Shown here: in pieces, positions 43,513-52,048 of the stretch
How the letters are laid out: each line of letters starts with the position of its first letter
Position numbering within the stretch: the stretch's first letter is position 1
Source of the DNA: Alistipes sp.
GTDB lineage: Bacteria > Bacteroidota > Bacteroidia > Bacteroidales > Rikenellaceae
Direction of reading: 5' to 3'
Length of the DNA stretch: 58,472 bases
NCBI GenBank assembly: GCA_017383445.1
Contig: JAFNXQ010000084.1
Coordinates: forward strand, 1-58,472
Program-made: the position numbers and the translations under genes
The notes under the pieces: model-generated
The model's input: the letters and a program-made list of their open reading frames with translations, nothing else
Database searches by the model: none
What the model was told of the DNA's origin: nothing

Positions 43513-44775
43513 TTACTCTGCACTCAAATTCTCTTTGAGAATCTGATATAACATCTCTATTGCATAGGCTGAGGCACGGCTGATAATCTGTCCTCGGTCG
43601 GTACCCGAAGGTCGCATCGTGCTCAATGTGCGTGTGGGGGTCGCTACGGCCATCCAAACGGTACCTACGGGCTTGGCATCCGAGCCACCCGTTGGCCCTG
43701 CTATGCCCGTTGTCGCTATGGCGTAGTCGGCACCCGACAGACGCCTTACACCTTCGGCCATCTGACGTGCTACGGGCTCACTCACGGCTCCATAGCGTAC
43801 TATATCATCGTGGCTGACGCCTAAAACACTCTCCTTTATCTCGTTGGCGTAGGCCACTACGCCGCAGCGAAAGTATGCCGATGCACCCGCCATAGCCGTA
43901 AAGCGTGATGCTATTGTGCCACCCGTGCAACTCTCGGCCGTGGCAAGCGTGAGTCCATTCTCGGTCAAGAGGTGATGCACCAGCTCCTGCACCGACGCAT
44001 TCTCAAAGCCTACAATATGTTCGGGAATAATCTCGTACAAACGGTCAAAGAGCTGCTCTATCTCGTCGCGTGCAGCCTGCTCATCGTCGCTGTCGTAGGT
44101 CGAAAGACGCAGACGCACGATGTTGGGTGCGGGCAGATAGGCAAGCTTGATGTGCTTCGGCAGAGAATCTTCCCACTCGGCTATTCTTGCAGCCAGCATC
44201 GATTCGGGCAGGCCCGATGTTATCATCGTGCGGTGTATGTTGGCGTGCAGCGAGAAGTGCTTTTTCAGGCGGGGCATAACCTCATCCTCCATCAGATGCT
44301 CCATCTCAAAAGGTACTCCCGGCAACGATATGACCACCGCCGCGTTCTCCGCCTCAAACCACATTCCGGGGGCTGTGCCGTGTGCGTTGTGCAGCACGGT
44401 GCAGCACTCTGGCACGAGGGACTGCGACTGATTCAGTTCGTTATACTCGATGCCGCGGGCTGTCAGCATTCGGCAGACGTGCTCCGCCACTTTCTCGTCA
44501 CGCGTAAGCTCCGAATGGAAAAACTCGGCTAATGTATGCTTTGTGATATCATCCTTCGTGGGGCCAAGACCGCCCGTGATGATTACGATTTGCGATGTGG
44601 ATAGCGTGCGGTGCAGCGTTGAGGTTATCTGCTCTCTGTCATCTCCTATGGAGAGCTTCTCCCCGACGGTGATACCCGCCGTGTTCAGGTGGCGTGAGAT
44701 ACTCGCAGAGTTGGTATCCACAATCTGCCCGATGAGAATCTCATCTCCGATTGTTATGATTGTAGCCTTTATCAT
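43513..44775 (-). CDS. cinA: CinA / NMN amidohydrolase
   Basis: 420 residues, two domains. The N-terminal MoCF-like domain (about 1-170) starts IKATIITIGDEILIGQIVDTN and contains GGLGPTKDDIT. The C-terminal PncC domain (about 260-420) carries LATAESCTGGTIASR with the catalytic Ser-Cys region, and GIAGPTGGSDAKPVGTVW. PncC removes the amide of nicotinamide mononucleotide, giving nicotinate mononucleotide, the product of PncB next door. Start chosen at MIKATII, 4 bp after the PyrD-like gene. Confidence 0.94.
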   Translation of the reverse strand: MIKATIITIGDEILIGQIVDTNSASISRHLNTAGITVGEKLSIGDDREQITSTLHRTLSTSQIVIITGGLGPTKDDITKHTLAEFFHSELTRDEKVAEHVCRMLTARGIEYNELNQSQSLVPECCTVLHNAHGTAPGMWFEAENAAVVISLPGVPFEMEHLMEDEVMPRLKKHFSLHANIHRTMITSGLPESMLAARIAEWEDSLPKHIKLAYLPAPNIVRLRLSTYDSDDEQAARDEIEQLFDRLYEIIPEHIVGFENASVQELVHHLLTENGLTLATAESCTGGTIASRFTAMAGASAYFRCGVVAYANEIKESVLGVSHDDIVRYGAVSEPVARQMAEGVRRLSGADYAIATTGIAGPTGGSDAKPVGTVWMAVATPTRTLSTMRPSGTDRGQIISRASAYAIEMLYQILKENLSAE

Positions 44776-44779
44776 CGCG

Positions 44780-45841
44780 TCATTTTTTTTGCGTCTGACC
44801 CTCCTTGATCTCCTCGCCAAGAGCCTTGTTCAGCGTGCGTATCGTCTTGCCGCCGTTGTAGATAAACTCGGTGCATATCTGCACGAGTGTAGCACCCGCA
44901 TCGAGCATATCCTTCACATCCTGATAGGTCGATATGCCGCCACAGCCAATGATTGGATAGGTTCCCTGTGAACGGGTGTGGATGCGGCGTACAACATCCA
45001 GGGCACGCTGTTTCAGCGGATGTCCGTTTATTGTGCCGGGTGTGCGACCCAGCTTATGCATCTTCTTTGCTGAGTTCTCTAGTCCGTATCGACCCGTAGA
45101 ACCTGCTACGGCCACGATGCCGTCCAGTGGTGTTTCGAGCATAATGTCGGTCATCATATCAATCTGCTCGTCACTCATATCGGGCGATATTTTCAGCAAT
45201 ATGGGACGATACTGATTCTGGCCTCGGCGGAACTCAAACAGCGGTTGCAAAATGGCCATAATCTCCGCCTTGTCGGTGGGGATATAGCTCTTGGTTGTCG
45301 TGTTGCAACAGATATTTACCGTGAAGTAATCAACATACTGATACAGCGGACGGAACAGTCGCAGATAATCTCGCGGAGCCTCATCGTCGGGCGTTGTGAA
45401 TCCCTTGACGATGTTGCAGCCCACCACCATACGACTCTTGTGGCGTTTGATATTCTCGATGACCTGCTCCACGCCGGCACTCTCGGTCTGGGCTCGGTGC
45501 AGGAGTGCATGGTCGCCCTTCAACTCAATGAGATAGGGGTGTGGCGAGCCTCCCTGCTTGCGGGGCGTGACGCTGCCCACCTCCACAAAGCCAAAGCCGG
45601 CAGCCGCCATAGCATCTATAAGCTCTCCGTTGCGGTCAATACCTGCGGCAAGCCCTATGGGCGAGCGGAAATGCATACCAAAGACATCCTTGCCTAAGGC
45701 TGCGTTTTTGTTGCCATAGAACACTCGCAGGATGTAGCGACCTACGGCCGTTTGCATCACTCGCCAACGCCACACCTTGAAACGCAGTCTGAAATCTGCA
45801 CTTGTAAGGTATGTGACAGGTTTTATAAGCGACTTAATCAT
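44780..45841 (-). CDS. PyrD-like flavoprotein with altered substrate-binding motifs
   Basis: 353 residues with the fold of class 2 dihydroorotate dehydrogenase: hydrophobic N-terminal helices (1-45), SPIGLAAGIDRNGELIDAM (60-78), VGSVTPRKQGG, and FMN-binding IIGCGGISTYQD near the C-terminus. The segments that hold orotate in PyrD are all changed. The usual NRMGFNN reads HRAQTES (115-121), the catalytic NxSxPNT loop reads NICCNTT (176-182, proline missing, Cys where class 2 has Ser), and the late TNTT reads AGST. It may use another substrate. It leads the operon with cinA and pncB, so a link to pyridine-nucleotide metabolism is possible (inference). Confidence 0.8.
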   Translation of the reverse strand: MIKSLIKPVTYLTSADFRLRFKVWRWRVMQTAVGRYILRVFYGNKNAALGKDVFGMHFRSPIGLAAGIDRNGELIDAMAAAGFGFVEVGSVTPRKQGGSPHPYLIELKGDHALLHRAQTESAGVEQVIENIKRHKSRMVVGCNIVKGFTTPDDEAPRDYLRLFRPLYQYVDYFTVNICCNTTTKSYIPTDKAEIMAILQPLFEFRRGQNQYRPILLKISPDMSDEQIDMMTDIMLETPLDGIVAVAGSTGRYGLENSAKKMHKLGRTPGTINGHPLKQRALDVVRRIHTRSQGTYPIIGCGGISTYQDVKDMLDAGATLVQICTEFIYNGGKTIRTLNKALGEEIKEGQTQKK

Positions 45842-45906
45842 CTTCTCAACTCTTTTATGCTATTATGCCTCCCTTATTTATCTCCTTTTCCCTTTTTGCA
45901 GAAAAA

Positions 45907-47556
45907 CTATTTCGAGAGGTCGCAATCCAATACGACAGAGCCGTTGCTCGGTATCATACGCAGAGCTACACGACCCTCGCCCTTGACGAACGAGCCCTGT
46001 ATGGCCTTTACTTCAAAAGAGTTGCCACGCTGCTCGGCGGTGATACGCTGCGGGGTAATCTCCTTGAATGGCAGAGCCTTGCCGTCGGCTACGGTGAGCT
46101 CCAAAGCCCAATTAACCTTGGCGTTAGCCACGCTGACCTCCAAAGAGCCCTCCTTGCAGACAATCTTCAAATCGCCCTCCTTGGCATGACACTCGGCAGA
46201 GAGAGTGTTGCAACCCTCGGTGATTGTGGGGCGGCCGGGCTTTATCTCGCGTGAAGAGCCGTCGGGCATAATCTCCACCAGTCGCAGGCCTGCCCACCAC
46301 GAAGTGCTGCTCCACAGGTAGCCATCTACCAGCGGGAATGTTATAAATTCGCACTTGTTTGTTGTGCAGGGTGTGTTCAGATAGTCCGACTCGACGCGTT
46401 CGTCAAAGAGATGTATGTCGCGGAAGCGGAACTCGTTATGTACCCACATCATATTCACGCGATAGCAGCGGCTGTTAAACCATACGCTGCCTACGGGGTT
46501 GTCGTTCTGGTCGAGCATAGCCGTAACGGCTGTGGCAGGAGTTAGGGAGAAGTTCTTCTTGAACCACGCACCCGATTCGGCGAGTGTCTCCACTCTTACG
46601 CGACCCTCGTTACGCCACTGTGCTACAAGGGGTATCTGTACGTTCCAGCCCTGCTCAATACGCTTCCAGGTGAATGAGTTCTCCTGACCCACGTGAACAT
46701 AGTTAAATGCCAGCGAAGGCTTTGTAAACATCGTGCGGAAGTACCACTCCACCCACTTCTGATTGTCGCCGGCACCGCTGCACGCAGGCTCCAGAGTGAT
46801 GACACCCTGCGGAGAGTTGAGGCTCGTATCGTACTGATATATCGGGTCGCTGCCCAGCATGCGGAAGATAGGCACGGGAATCTGTCCCGCCTTGGTCTGT
46901 GCCGGCATATAGGCATTTACCTTGCTCGGATAGTATGCCTGATTCCAGTAACCGCCCCAGAAGGTGTAGCCGTCGGTGCCGTACTGGTCACGACAGTTGC
47001 ACGATGCCACGATACCATATTTTTCGTACATATAGGCCAGCGTGTGGGCATCGATAAACCACGAGCCGACAGACTTCGGATAGTAGCCGAAAATCTCCTT
47101 GAACTTGGCCATATAGACATCGACAAGTATCTCGCGTTCTTCGAGAGTATAACCCGTCGAGAAACCTACGTTGGCGTGCCAGTCCCACGGGTAGCGACCA
47201 CGCCATTTAAGACCGGCAGCCTCGGCGTGTGGCTGTGTAATCTCCCACCAGCCGCCTACCTCCGAGTCGTTGCCCAGCGATGATTTGATCAACTCCTGAT
47301 AGCGGGGTGTAATGAGGGCATCGTATTGCAGGAGGAATGTAGCGGGCAGGTTCTTTTCGTTAAGGTCGGCAATCTGCTTCTCCACGGTCTGGAAGAGGGC
47401 ATCCTCGCTGTAATATACAGGGTCACGAGGCTCCAGCAGACGAACAAAATTTATGATGTTCACGATGCGGGGCTGTGATGGTGTCTGTGCTTGTAAGGTA
47501 CCCATGCCCAGCAGACTCAACAGTGCTGTTATGGCGAAAAATCTTAGATGTTTCAT
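45907..47556 (-). CDS. Secreted carbohydrate-active-like protein, possibly DUF3863/DUF3864
   Basis: 549 residues with a signal peptide ending LQAQ (residue 24). Residues about 28-330 look like a deacetylase/glycosidase-type barrel: RIVNIINFVRLLEPRDP, EVGGWWEITQPHAEAAG with a candidate metal His, RYPWDWHANVGFSTGY, and SWFIDAHTLAYMYEKYG. The last 150 residues are beta-rich. Composition and length fit the Bacteroides DUF3863/DUF3864 family, but I recognise it only loosely. It is divergent from the 777-residue secreted protein with 99 bp between them, so they are probably co-regulated. Confidence 0.65.
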   Translation of the reverse strand: MKHLRFFAITALLSLLGMGTLQAQTPSQPRIVNIINFVRLLEPRDPVYYSEDALFQTVEKQIADLNEKNLPATFLLQYDALITPRYQELIKSSLGNDSEVGGWWEITQPHAEAAGLKWRGRYPWDWHANVGFSTGYTLEEREILVDVYMAKFKEIFGYYPKSVGSWFIDAHTLAYMYEKYGIVASCNCRDQYGTDGYTFWGGYWNQAYYPSKVNAYMPAQTKAGQIPVPIFRMLGSDPIYQYDTSLNSPQGVITLEPACSGAGDNQKWVEWYFRTMFTKPSLAFNYVHVGQENSFTWKRIEQGWNVQIPLVAQWRNEGRVRVETLAESGAWFKKNFSLTPATAVTAMLDQNDNPVGSVWFNSRCYRVNMMWVHNEFRFRDIHLFDERVESDYLNTPCTTNKCEFITFPLVDGYLWSSTSWWAGLRLVEIMPDGSSREIKPGRPTITEGCNTLSAECHAKEGDLKIVCKEGSLEVSVANAKVNWALELTVADGKALPFKEITPQRITAEQRGNSFEVKAIQGSFVKGEGRVALRMIPSNGSVVLDCDLSK

Positions 47557-47580
47557 GGTTTTATTGTTCTTTGTAGATTG

Positions 47581-47588
47581 CAAATATA
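47581..47588 (-). promoter_or_regulatory. -7 element of the DUF3863-like gene
   Basis: TATATTTG on the reverse strand, 24 bp before the ATG at 47556; -33 element not recognisable. Confidence 0.5.
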
Positions 47589-47595
47589 CTAAAAA

Positions 47596-47626
47596 TTTCC
47601 TCTTTTCGCTTAATTTCGTATCTTTG
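47596..47626 (+). promoter_or_regulatory. Promoter of the 777-residue secreted protein gene
   Basis: TATCTTTG (47619-47626) with TTTC (47596-47599) 19 bp upstream. Leader about 24 nt. Lies beside the reverse -7 element at 47581-47588. Confidence 0.6.
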
Positions 47627-47655
47627 CAAAGCAAAACTTAAAATTTATAACCACG

Positions 47656-49989
47656 ATGAACAAACCTTTTTCTCGTTTTAAGAGTTTAATTGCAGTGCTT
47701 GCAGCCGTGTTGTGTATATTGCCCCTAAGCGACTTGTCGGCACAGGATAAGATCGTTATGCCCGGCGAAAATGGCAAAAAAGAGGCGATCGATTTCGAAT
47801 ATTTCCCCTCGCGTCAGCACGCCTTCGTTTGGCGAAACTGGAGTGTTGTCGATAAGCATCGCCTGGCAGAGGTTATGGCAACCTCGGTCGAGAATATAGA
47901 GAGTTTGGCCGAGTCGATGGGACTGAGCCGCAAGCAGAGTATTGAACCCGAGTGGCCCACAACGCGAGGCTATATCACCATTCTGCGAAGAAATTGGCAC
48001 TTGCTGCCTTATGAGCAGCTCACAACCCTGCTCGGTATGGGTCGTGAGGAGTTGAAATATCGCCTTATCGAGGATGATTTTCTCTATGAGAAGTTGGGTA
48101 GCGTAAAGCCCTATTGCGAGCCATTGTGCTACGTCGAGCCCGATGAGGAGATGCAACGCCGCGTGGAGCAGTTCAAAAGGGATGTCGCACCGCTTGTCAA
48201 GACGGCTTATAAGCTTAAAGACGAACGTTTTGGCTTTATGCGTGAGTTCGACAAGGTGAAAAGAGTGAAAATAACGAAGAGCTTGGCCGAGGAGCAAAAC
48301 GATGGCTTCGAGTTGAGAATGATATTCCCCTATTTTGCCGACTATGGCGACCCTCTGCTGGACGAGGAGCTCTCGTCATACCCCGAGGAGTTGTTCCGCC
48401 GTCTGTCGGAGGCGGGCGTGAATGGAGTCTGGTTACATTCGGTGTTGCGTATGATGGTTCTGCCCGAGGGTGGTTTTCCGGGTGACGAGAAGGCTCTGGA
48501 CCGCATCGAGGGCTTGAAACGATTGGTTGCAAGAGCCGAAAAATATGGCATCAAGATATATCTCTACCTCAACGAGCCGCGTGCTATGCACAAGGATTAT
48601 TTCGATGGTAATGCCGAACGTGAGGCGTTGGCAGGTCCGGAGTTTCAGGGTCTGCGTTCGTTCTGCACGTCGAAGCCCGAGGTGTTGAAATGGATGTCGG
48701 ACTCGATGGAAAAAATGTTCAGCGAGGTTAAGGGTCTGGGCGGAGTCTTCACTATTACAGCCTCGGAGAACTATACCTCGTGTGCTTCACGACCTTATGC
48801 ACACAGCCATTGCCCGCTGTGCAAGGATAGAGCCTATGCCGATATTATTGTCGATGTAAATACCGCTATTGAGCAGGGCGTACATCGTGGTAATCCCGAT
48901 GCCAAGGTTATCGTCTGGGATTGGGGCTGGCCCGATGGAGAGTGTGATGAGATTATTTCTCGACTTCCGAAGAGTTGCTGGTTTATGGTTGTCAGCGAGT
49001 GGGGTATGCCCATTGAGAGGGGTGGCGTAAAGTCGCATATTGGCGAATATTCACTCTCGGCCGTAGGACCCGGTCCTCGTGCTCTGCGTAATTGGGCGTT
49101 TGCTCGCAAGGCGGGTCTGAAGACGGTTGCCAAAGTGCAGGTAAATGCCACCTGGGAGATGGCAGCGGTACCATCTGTTCCGGTGTTGGATCTGGTGGCA
49201 CAGCACGCCGAGAATCTGTCGGGGCAGGATGTGAATGGTGTTATGCTCAGCTGGTCGCTGGGAGGCTATCCATCGGAGAACCTGAAACTGTTCCAGTCGT
49301 TCCGCCGAGGCGATACGGCCGATGACGCTGTCGTGCGTCTGGCTCACTCGGAGTATGGCGATAAGGCGGCTGCGAAGGTGCGAGAGGCGTGGAGAGTATG
49401 CTCGGAGGGCTTCAAGAACTTCCCATTCCAGATGCGTATGCTCTATTCGGGTCCGCAGCATTGGGGCCCGGCAAATCCATTCTACACTCGTCCGACGGGT
49501 TATCCTGCAACATTTGTTGTCAATATCCCCTACGACGATGTCTATTATTGGAAGACCATCTACCCAATGGAGGTGTGGTTTGACCTGATGGATAAGAGTG
49601 CCGACGGCTTTGGCGAGGGTGCAAAACTGTTGCGTGAGGCGTTGCAGGAGGTTGATTGTAGGCATCGCAAGGCGTTGGAGATAGAGCTGGGCCGTATGCT
49701 GGCGGTATATAATCACTTGAAGTCGGGCGTTGAGCAGGGCCGTTTCTTTGATGCCCGTAACCGCTACCTGAAAGCCACAAGCGACGAGGAACGTGCGGAG
49801 TGCAAGGCCACGATGCGTAAGGCGTTGGAGCTGAACAAGCAGATTATTGCCGACCACTTGCAGATTGTGGTGCGTGACTCGTCAATCGGCTATGAGTCAT
49901 CGAGCCAATACTTCTATGTACCTGCCGATTTGGTTGAGGCCTATGCAAGTGTATGCTATGCTGAACGCTGGCTTAACGATTTGAAATAA
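47656..49989 (+). CDS. Large secreted glycosidase-like protein, family unknown
   Basis: 777 residues with a signal peptide ending LSAQ (near residue 29). The centre (about 210-560) reads as a TIM-barrel hydrolase: IFPYFADYGDPLLD, LFRRLSEAGVNGVWLHSVLR, YGIKIYLYLNEPRAMHKDYF with a Glu after strand 3, GGVFTITASENYTSC with another Glu, and VIVWDWGWPDGECDEI. A small Cys cluster (HSHCPLCKD) interrupts it. The C-terminal part (about 600-777) is helical. No CAZy family can be named with confidence. queA follows 7 bp later, so the glycan gene reads into a tRNA-modification gene. Confidence 0.7.
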   Translation: MNKPFSRFKSLIAVLAAVLCILPLSDLSAQDKIVMPGENGKKEAIDFEYFPSRQHAFVWRNWSVVDKHRLAEVMATSVENIESLAESMGLSRKQSIEPEWPTTRGYITILRRNWHLLPYEQLTTLLGMGREELKYRLIEDDFLYEKLGSVKPYCEPLCYVEPDEEMQRRVEQFKRDVAPLVKTAYKLKDERFGFMREFDKVKRVKITKSLAEEQNDGFELRMIFPYFADYGDPLLDEELSSYPEELFRRLSEAGVNGVWLHSVLRMMVLPEGGFPGDEKALDRIEGLKRLVARAEKYGIKIYLYLNEPRAMHKDYFDGNAEREALAGPEFQGLRSFCTSKPEVLKWMSDSMEKMFSEVKGLGGVFTITASENYTSCASRPYAHSHCPLCKDRAYADIIVDVNTAIEQGVHRGNPDAKVIVWDWGWPDGECDEIISRLPKSCWFMVVSEWGMPIERGGVKSHIGEYSLSAVGPGPRALRNWAFARKAGLKTVAKVQVNATWEMAAVPSVPVLDLVAQHAENLSGQDVNGVMLSWSLGGYPSENLKLFQSFRRGDTADDAVVRLAHSEYGDKAAAKVREAWRVCSEGFKNFPFQMRMLYSGPQHWGPANPFYTRPTGYPATFVVNIPYDDVYYWKTIYPMEVWFDLMDKSADGFGEGAKLLREALQEVDCRHRKALEIELGRMLAVYNHLKSGVEQGRFFDARNRYLKATSDEERAECKATMRKALELNKQIIADHLQIVVRDSSIGYESSSQYFYVPADLVEAYASVCYAERWLNDLK

Positions 49990-49996
49990 AAGATTT

Positions 49997-51214
49997 ATGG
50001 AACGCCATATTGATATTAACGACTTTGATTATCCGCTGCCCGACGAGAGAATTGCCAAATTCCCGCTGGAAAGACGCAGCGACTCAAAACTGATGGTCTA
50101 TCGCAACGGCGATATTCGCGAGAGCCGCTTTGCCCGTCTGAGTGAGGAGCTGCCTGCGGGTTCGCTGCTCGTCTTCAACAATACGAAGGTCATTCGTGCC
50201 AGAGTGATTATGCACAAGCCGTCGGGAGCACGTGTCGAGGTCTTCTGCCTTGAACCGCACGAGCCTGCCGACTACGAGAGAGCCTTTGCCGTCAAGGGCG
50301 AGTGCAGGTGGAGCTGTATTGTCGGCAATCTGAAGAAGTGGAAAGAGGGCTTCGTGGTGATTGACTTCGACTATGAGGGCGAGAGCTGTCAGCTGCGTGC
50401 CGAGATTGTGGAGAGGGGCGAGAGAGAGCATATCGTGCGTTTTGAGTGGAATGTTGATTTGACCTTTGGCCAGTTGCTGGAGTATCTTGGCCGCATACCC
50501 ATTCCGCCATACCTCAATCGCGAGAGTGAGGAGATTGACCTCACACGCTATCAGACCGTATATTCCAAGTTTGAGGGCTCTGTGGCAGCACCAACTGCCG
50601 GTCTGCACTTCACCGATGAGATGATTGCGGAGATGCGTGAGTCGGGCTTCTGCTTCGATGAGGTTACGCTGCACGTCGGGGCGGGAACGTTCCTTCCGGT
50701 AAAGAGTGACGATGCCGCCAAACACCCGATGCATACCGAGCATTTTGAGGTAAGACTCTCGACGCTGGAAAACCTGCTGGCACACTGTGGCGATGTGACG
50801 GCTGTCGGTACTACCTCGGTCAGAACATTGGAGTCGTTGCCCGTATTGGCGTGGCGAGTGCGTTGTGGAGGTGAGCCTTGTGCCGATAGGGTTATAGGAC
50901 AGTGGGAGAGTTACGACATACCGGCCGACTATTCGGGCCGTGAGGTGCTTGAAGATCTGATAGGCTATATGCGTGGCAGGGGTCTTGACCGATTGAAGGC
51001 TGCTACGCAGATTATGATTACGCCGCTGGGCTTTAAGTTCCGAATCGTGAGTCGCATCATAACCAATTTTCACCAGCCCAAATCAACACTTTTGCTGTTG
51101 GTGTCGGCCTATGTGGGCGATGATTGGCGAAGAATGTATCGCTTTGCATTGGACAATGGCTTCCGATTCCTTTCGTATGGCGACTCGTCGTTGCTTGTTG
51201 TGGATAACAAATAG
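49997..51214 (+). CDS. queA: SAM:tRNA ribosyltransferase-isomerase
   Basis: Transfers and isomerises the ribosyl part of S-adenosylmethionine to make epoxyqueuosine in tRNA. 405 residues, longer than the E. coli enzyme (about 356) owing to small insertions. DYPLPDERIAKFPLERRSDSKL at the start (positions 8-29), FNNTKVIRARV (near 57), GRIPIPPYLNRESEEID (near 164) and VAAPTAGLHFT (near 196), plus LHVGAGTFLPVKSDD, are diagnostic. It begins 7 bp after the secreted glycosidase-like gene and is followed by a radical SAM gene after 21 bp. Confidence 0.95.
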   Translation: MERHIDINDFDYPLPDERIAKFPLERRSDSKLMVYRNGDIRESRFARLSEELPAGSLLVFNNTKVIRARVIMHKPSGARVEVFCLEPHEPADYERAFAVKGECRWSCIVGNLKKWKEGFVVIDFDYEGESCQLRAEIVERGEREHIVRFEWNVDLTFGQLLEYLGRIPIPPYLNRESEEIDLTRYQTVYSKFEGSVAAPTAGLHFTDEMIAEMRESGFCFDEVTLHVGAGTFLPVKSDDAAKHPMHTEHFEVRLSTLENLLAHCGDVTAVGTTSVRTLESLPVLAWRVRCGGEPCADRVIGQWESYDIPADYSGREVLEDLIGYMRGRGLDRLKAATQIMITPLGFKFRIVSRIITNFHQPKSTLLLLVSAYVGDDWRRMYRFALDNGFRFLSYGDSSLLVVDNK

Positions 51215-51235
51215 AGAAAAACCGATAAAAGAGAT

Positions 51236-52006
51236 ATGACATCACTCTACGATAATATAATCTTCGGTCCTGTGAAATCCCGTCGTCTGGGTATTTCGTT
51301 GGGCGTCAATCTGCTGCCTGTAGAGTCGAAGCTGTGCAACTTCGACTGCATATATTGCGAGTGTGGCTGGAATGCCGACCACGAGGGACTTCGCCGCTTC
51401 AATTCGCGTGAGGCGGTGCGTGAGATGCTCTCGGCGACGCTTGACAGAATGGCCTCGGAGGGTGCTCTGCCCGATGTTATTACCTTTGCGGGTAATGGCG
51501 AGCCGACGATGCATCCCGACTTTGAGGCGATTATTGACGATACTATCGCCCTGCGTGATGAGAAGGCTCCGCTGGCGAAGGTATCGGTGCTGAGCAACGC
51601 TACGCAGATTCATCGTGAGGATGTCCGCCGGGCCCTGCTGCGTGTCGATAACAATATCCTGAAACTCGACTCTGCTTTCGATGCAACGGTGCAGCTGATA
51701 AACAAGCCGTGCGGAAGTTACAGCGTGGAGAGACAGGTCGAATTGATGAAGCAGTTTGAGGGTCGCTTTATCTTGCAGACTATGTTCCTGCGTGGCGAAT
51801 ACAACTCGCAACGTGTGGATAACACCACCGAGGAGCAGGTGTCGGCGTGGTTGCGTCTGGTTGAGCAGATAGCTCCGCAGCGTGTTATGGTCTATTCGCT
51901 GGACCGCGACACCCCCTGCCAGACTCTGGAGAAGGTGTCACGCGAGGAGCTGCAAGAGATAGCCCACAGGGTGGAAGATTTGGGCATAGAGTGCTCGGTG
52001 GCGTAG
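51236..52006 (+). CDS. Radical SAM protein
   Basis: 256 residues. The [4Fe-4S] motif CNFDCIYC (Cys34, Cys38, Cys41) is preceded by FGPVKSRRLGISLGVNLLP, and FAGNGEPTMHPDFEAII (near 84) is the SAM-binding GxGEPT segment. This short form without a C-terminal auxiliary domain resembles the COG0731/YfkA-like Wyb5-type group, whose members include tRNA-modifying enzymes, but the substrate is unknown. Follows queA by 21 bp, which makes a tRNA role attractive (inference). dxs lies 42 bp downstream with its own promoter. Confidence 0.82.
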   Translation: MTSLYDNIIFGPVKSRRLGISLGVNLLPVESKLCNFDCIYCECGWNADHEGLRRFNSREAVREMLSATLDRMASEGALPDVITFAGNGEPTMHPDFEAIIDDTIALRDEKAPLAKVSVLSNATQIHREDVRRALLRVDNNILKLDSAFDATVQLINKPCGSYSVERQVELMKQFEGRFILQTMFLRGEYNSQRVDNTTEEQVSAWLRLVEQIAPQRVMVYSLDRDTPCQTLEKVSREELQEIAHRVEDLGIECSVA

Positions 52007-52010
52007 CCCG

Positions 52011-52043
52011 ATTGTTGTAACTACTGAAAAAATAGTATATTTG
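52011..52043 (+). promoter_or_regulatory. Promoter of dxs, apparently leaderless
   Basis: TATATTTG (52036-52043) is a perfect -7 element; ATTG (52011-52014) is a weak -33 match. Only 5 nt separate the box from the dxs ATG at 52049. Confidence 0.6.
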
Positions 52044-52048
52044 TAGCG

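Noticed and set aside
50084-51073. Antisense frame of 329 codons opposite queA
   Set aside because: queA motifs are complete on the forward strand; the antisense protein shows nothing recognisable.
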